This document shows, piece by piece, positions 62,001-64,000 of a DNA stretch of 64,000 nucleotides. Numbering within the stretch: the stretch's first letter is position 1; each line of letters starts with the position of its first letter. The stretch lies in contig NZ_JAFKCT010000012.1 of assembly GCF_017254915.1 (NCBI RefSeq), positions 27,766-91,765 of the forward strand. Reading direction: 5' to 3'. Made by a program: the position numbers and the translations under genes. The notes beneath the pieces were generated by a model. That model was not told the origin of the DNA, ran no database searches, and was given only the letters and a program-made list of their open reading frames with translations. Source of the stretch: Algoriphagus oliviformis. GTDB taxonomy: Bacteria > Bacteroidota > Bacteroidia > Cytophagales > Cyclobacteriaceae.

Positions 62001-63047
62001 GACGTTGATCCACATCATCGACATGCCCTAAATAAAAACAAACAATCTCCCAACTCTTACTCTGAACCAGCAGAACTTTTGATGAAGAAAAAATTGATAG
62101 AAAAGCTGGTTCATGCTCACGAAGGCACATTTGACAGCCGTGTGGACAATGAATGGAAGGCAGTATTCCGAATGGAATTTTCAGTGGACAAATACAGCTA
62201 TCATCCATCTTTTGTTCAAGAGGAGGAGGATATGGATACTGAGCTAATAGATCGCTTAGTACCAACCACCACCCATCTGGATACTGCCGCTTCCAAAATA
62301 CTAGTAGTAGAGGATAATAAGAATTTAAGAAAATTCCTGTGCGAGGAACTCGGAAAATCTTATGAGGTCCTAGAAGCTGAGAATGGAAAAACGGGGCTCT
62401 ATGAAGCTTTGAAATCCAATCCAGATCTAATTTTATCTGATGTAATGATGCCAGAGATGGATGGCTTTGAATTTTGTGATAAAATCAAAACCAACGAATT
62501 GACCTCACACATCCCTTTTATCCTTCTGACGGCCAAAACGGAAGAAGAATCTCAACTACTCGCACTCCGCCTAGGAGTTGATGATTATATCCAGAAGCCA
62601 TTTTCTTTTCAAAAACTTGCCTTGAGAATTGAGAAATTAATTGAATTGAGAAATAAGTTGAAGGTTCGGTATGCAAGCTCAGCCCGGATAGCCCCTTCGG
62701 AGATCGCCTCATCTTCATTGGATGAAAAATTCCTTCAAAAAGTTCAAGAACTGGTCGATGATAAAATGATGGAGCCGGACTTTAATATTGAGCAGTTTTG
62801 CCAGCATCTGGGTATGAGTAGAATGCAGCTGCACCGCAAGCTCACAGCGCTAACAGGCCTATCCACTTCCGCATTCATCAGGGATCAGCGGCTCCGGCTG
62901 GCGGTGCAAAAACTGGAAAAAACAGATGAAACCATTGCGGAGATCGCCTATTCGGTGGGTTTTAGCTCTCCCTCCTACTTTATCAAATGCTTCAAGGAAT
63001 CCTACCAAATGACTCCAATGGAGTATCAAAAAACGGCTTGCCAGTGA
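59073..63047 (+). CDS. Hybrid two-component regulator with degenerate ATPase domain
   Basis: 1324 residues. AGGAG lies 6 bp before the ATG. Signal (about 1-23), two-seven-bladed propeller repeats of the reg_prop type (FLWILSKRALKRYDG, IWVSTFDEGIYVWD, IWIGTFGAGLSFYDS and others, to about 680), a Y_Y_Y domain (about 690-770), a membrane helix (about 776-800), HisKA with H833 (GNISHEFRTPLAL), a receiver with D1123 (LILSDVMMPEMDG) and an AraC-type HTH (about 1220-1320). The HATPase region (about 890-1050) lacks DxGxG and GxGLGL boxes. It normally senses glycans for a PUL; none lies beside it here. A sensor without kinase activity is likely. Confidence 0.92.
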   Translation: MRLRFFKILVLGLIELLSAPAFGQESIRFQQVTQVADLVNDQVISVRQDQEGFLWILSKRALKRYDGYEVRSYPSNFDLVLDEGLLLKSELYFDSNERVWVISGSLQPKYLDQVTGKFQEIPDLNSVTTMLELQQGVFLFGTLSGQLFQWDEAKKSKDLVLVKSNQEIVKLLRDPDKEDQILILFKDEIGRMNTKTQAYSMVHSIPISSPEKFTTAYFDKTGKLWLGTFRHGLYAMTAYNSSPDPKVEAFVYTEIHSPILDIIEDKEARIWVSTFDEGIYVWDTKSNEWDHFRYQKNSFHTLANNSVPSLLEDDSGTIWIGTFGAGLSFYDSYLNQFHSLKNQNTPKNINLENIKTLYADSSEVIWIGTGGKGLISYDMKSQNWNSYHTSIPNGTFLKSDRIQHLTGIGENLWISYSLGGLSKWNKQTGENTYFDERTSPSIPEGQILKVFPASADHLWLCTKGEGLLLFHPQNGIIGRFDFKPDSINSFPDNHITELLHPEKEVVWVGTGSQGLIKLHAESGHFQQFMPTMEDSDSQLPWSITSLTQGIDQQIWVGTTSHGLWLFDSKTEEWKYPSALVLLKNSPIYGLSTDQLGQVWISTAQGVSSLDSGPDGEFRLHHLGSNVEETFSFGQGVFFQNPDLGIFIGGFDQILFFKGKEIRQNSLRPKVTLTKLTQGKEEIPIEDGLRLSPSQNDLTFYFSTLSFSAPDKSIFQYRLLGAEDEWRIQQGINQVSYTNLNPGEYQFEIRGSNYNGVWNGEPLVFKFRIKTHWYQTLFIKLILAISLAVLLFLIYQYLKFRWSMKVKLALKDQEMERMLELDQLKSAFFGNISHEFRTPLALIMGPAERLWQSSGDLVVKSKLKLILENAKKLMVLTDKILAIKKVSSERSPLQIKHGNLSLLIQSVLVNFSYLSVQKEIVIRSHIPLITEVWFDSDKMEVLLENTIYFAIEVAQAKSAINVEATLENQNLRITVRFDVDPHHRHALNKNKQSPNSYSEPAELLMKKKLIEKLVHAHEGTFDSRVDNEWKAVFRMEFSVDKYSYHPSFVQEEEDMDTELIDRLVPTTTHLDTAASKILVVEDNKNLRKFLCEELGKSYEVLEAENGKTGLYEALKSNPDLILSDVMMPEMDGFEFCDKIKTNELTSHIPFILLTAKTEEESQLLALRLGVDDYIQKPFSFQKLALRIEKLIELRNKLKVRYASSARIAPSEIASSSLDEKFLQKVQELVDDKMMEPDFNIEQFCQHLGMSRMQLHRKLTALTGLSTSAFIRDQRLRLAVQKLEKTDETIAEIAYSVGFSSPSYFIKCFKESYQMTPMEYQKTACQ

Positions 63048-63186
63048 TGAATTAATTCAAACTACGAAAGCATTAAAGGTAGAAATATAGATGCGGATTT
63101 ATCGAGGTGCCTATTTAGCTACATATATTGATGTTGTCAATCCAGCTAAAAAAACGGACTACAAAATACTGGATGGAGAGAAACCC

Positions 63187-63315
63187 TGTTGACCCTTTAT
63201 GAAAAAGAAGAAATCATCTCCAATCTGAAGTTTGAAATGGACAAGCTCAACAGTTATTTTTTTGGAACCAGAAGCGAAAAAAAGGGACGGTCAGGCAGCT
63301 TAAAACCAGCTCAGC
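63187..63315 (+). pseudogene. IS66-type transposase N-terminal fragment
   Basis: The forward strand reads LLTLYEKEEIISNLKFEMDKL then NSYFFGTRSEKK, the coiled-coil and FGxxSEK region at the N-terminus of IS66 TnpC transposases. The frame has no start and ends in a stop shortly after (KPAQLF). The rest of the element is missing. It is directly fused to the truncated XRE gene on the other strand near 63320. Confidence 0.7.
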
Positions 63316-63327
63316 TTTTTTGAGCTC

Positions 63328-63462
63328 GGAATCTCCGCGTTCCCATTTTCCAACGGCTTGCGGGCTGATAAACAGGTGCTGTGCAAGCTGTGCCTGGGAC
63401 ATGTTTATTCCCTTTCGTGCTTTGGCAATCTTATTACCTATCATTGTTGCTTCCATCATCAT
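63328..63462 (-). pseudogene. XRE-family HTH regulator, 3' truncated
   Basis: From the ATG at 63462 the first 45 codons encode MIGNKIAKARKGINMSQAQLAQHL then FISPQAVGKWERGDS, an XRE/Cro-type helix-turn-helix. After GDS the sequence switches to the reverse complement of the IS66 fragment, so the usual ~70 further residues are lost. A frame continues to 63247 across the junction but is not a natural protein. Confidence 0.75.
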
Positions 63463-63660
63463 GTTCTAGTTGTTTTTATGTTTTCGACCCTGCAAAGATA
63501 CCTGAACCCATTTCTGGAATCATTAAAACAAAGACACAATTGGTTGTAGTCAAACTACTTATAGATGTATTATCTCAACCATTAGTAGTAATATATAAAA
63601 AGTACCTCTCCTGAAGCGGGCGAAGACGGGTTCTAGCTATTGAGATAATGCTACCACTGG

Positions 63661-63784
63661 TCATTCGATACTATATTCCTTGATTTCTTTATTAAGGGTA
63701 GTAACGGCGATTCCAAGCATCTCCGCAGATTTGGTTTTATTACCGTTGAAATGACTGTGCACTTTTTAGATGTGGATCCTCTCA
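63661..63784 (-). pseudogene. Remnant of a sigma-54 activator C-terminal Fis-type HTH
   Basis: The reverse strand reads ERIHI-stop-KVHSHFNGNKTKSAEMLG then IAVTTLNKEIKEY ending in a TGA. This is the C-terminal Fis-like helix-turn-helix of NtrC-type response regulators (normal form ERxxIxxxLxxxxGNKTxAAxxLGIxxxTLYRKIxEY). A stop codon sits inside it and no AAA+ domain is found upstream, so it is a decayed fragment. Confidence 0.7.
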
Positions 63785-64000
63785 GCACTTGTCAACTCGA
63801 AAGCTGAAAGCGTTTTGTTCATGGAATGTACATTTGGACTCTTATCAAGATCAATGAAAAAAGGGAGCAAAATGGATCAGTCTGAATATCTGGGGAGGTA
63901 AATTTTCATCCATAGATATTTGAGAGTCGAAATAGGAAGAATTCAATATTGGATACGCCTCTGAACTGCGCTCCGAACGCTTTGATTTTTGCATTGAATG
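63785..64000. other. No gene seen to the window end
   Basis: The last 216 bases carry no frame with coding character in either strand. The decayed activator above may extend into it in broken form (QLSS, QVLRG), but I cannot follow it. Confidence 0.5.

Noticed and set aside
63247..63462. Intact 71-residue XRE regulator
   Set aside because: The last 26 codons are the reverse complement of an IS66 fragment, so the frame is a fusion artefact of truncation.

Overview
The window comes from a member of the Bacteroidota, most likely a marine, alga-associated Cytophagales bacterium (a Cyclobacteriaceae-type genome is my inference). The evidence is a SusC/SusD pair, SusR-like TPR/LuxR regulators, a hybrid two-component regulator, sulfatases, a GH117 enzyme, Sec/lipoprotein signals typical of the phylum and one TAnnTTTG-type promoter element. 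There are no rRNA genes, no complete tRNA gene and no CRISPR array.

Layout. (1) 1-2.6 kb: a partial nitroreductase divergent from an HxlR regulator, then an AraC regulator, a carboxymuconolactone-decarboxylase-like protein and a DoxX membrane protein. (2) 2.6-8.3 kb: an operon for cytochrome P450, 2Fe-2S ferredoxin, ferredoxin reductase, Zn alcohol dehydrogenase and esterase, divergent from an AraC regulator. This is the arrangement known for oxidative demethylation of 6-O-methyl-D-galactose from porphyran/agar. (3) 8.3-16.5 kb: an operon of planctomycete-type secreted proteins (two-CxxCH DUF1549/DUF1553 protein, DUF1501, NHL-like propeller, DUF2231-cytochrome-LRR fusion, nucleoside-hydrolase-like protein) divergent from a SusR-like regulator. 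(4) 18.3-42.1 kb: an agar/porphyran utilisation locus. It has sulfatases, a GH16 agarase/porphyranase, a GH117 anhydro-galactosidase, the four upper-pathway enzymes for 3,6-anhydro-L-galactose, an epimerase, a RhaT-type transporter, two secreted redox proteins, a second SusR-like regulator and SusC/SusD/surface glycan-binding protein. (5) 42.1-44.1 kb: a mobile-element scrapyard with a tRNA 3'-end remnant, an IS21 istB pseudogene and an iteron-like repeat. (6) 44.2-58.9 kb: a cholesterol-dependent-cytolysin-like protein with about ten secreted or lipoprotein companions of unknown function, two tandem LytS-type sensor kinases and a LytTR response regulator. (7) 59.1-63.0 kb: a hybrid two-component regulator whose ATPase domain is degenerate. 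(8) 63.0-64 kb: remnants of IS66, an XRE regulator and a Fis-type activator.

How the genes work together. Modules 2-4 together look like a porphyran/agar degradation programme. Polymer is cut outside the cell by GH16, desulfated by S1 sulfatases, imported by SusCD and split by GH117. The anhydro-galactose is oxidised, ring-opened and converted to 2-keto-3-deoxy-gluconate, while methyl groups are removed by the P450 system. Each module has its own divergently transcribed regulator.

The most novel region is module 6. The cytolysin gene and the two companion operons beside it each carry, about 63-93 bp before the first start codon, a direct repeat of a GTTAC-type hexamer with a 21-bp period. 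That is the geometry of LytTR-protein binding sites, and the only LytTR regulator in the window lies next to these operons. I propose a single LytTR-controlled cytolysin/lipoprotein system bounded on both sides by transposon debris.
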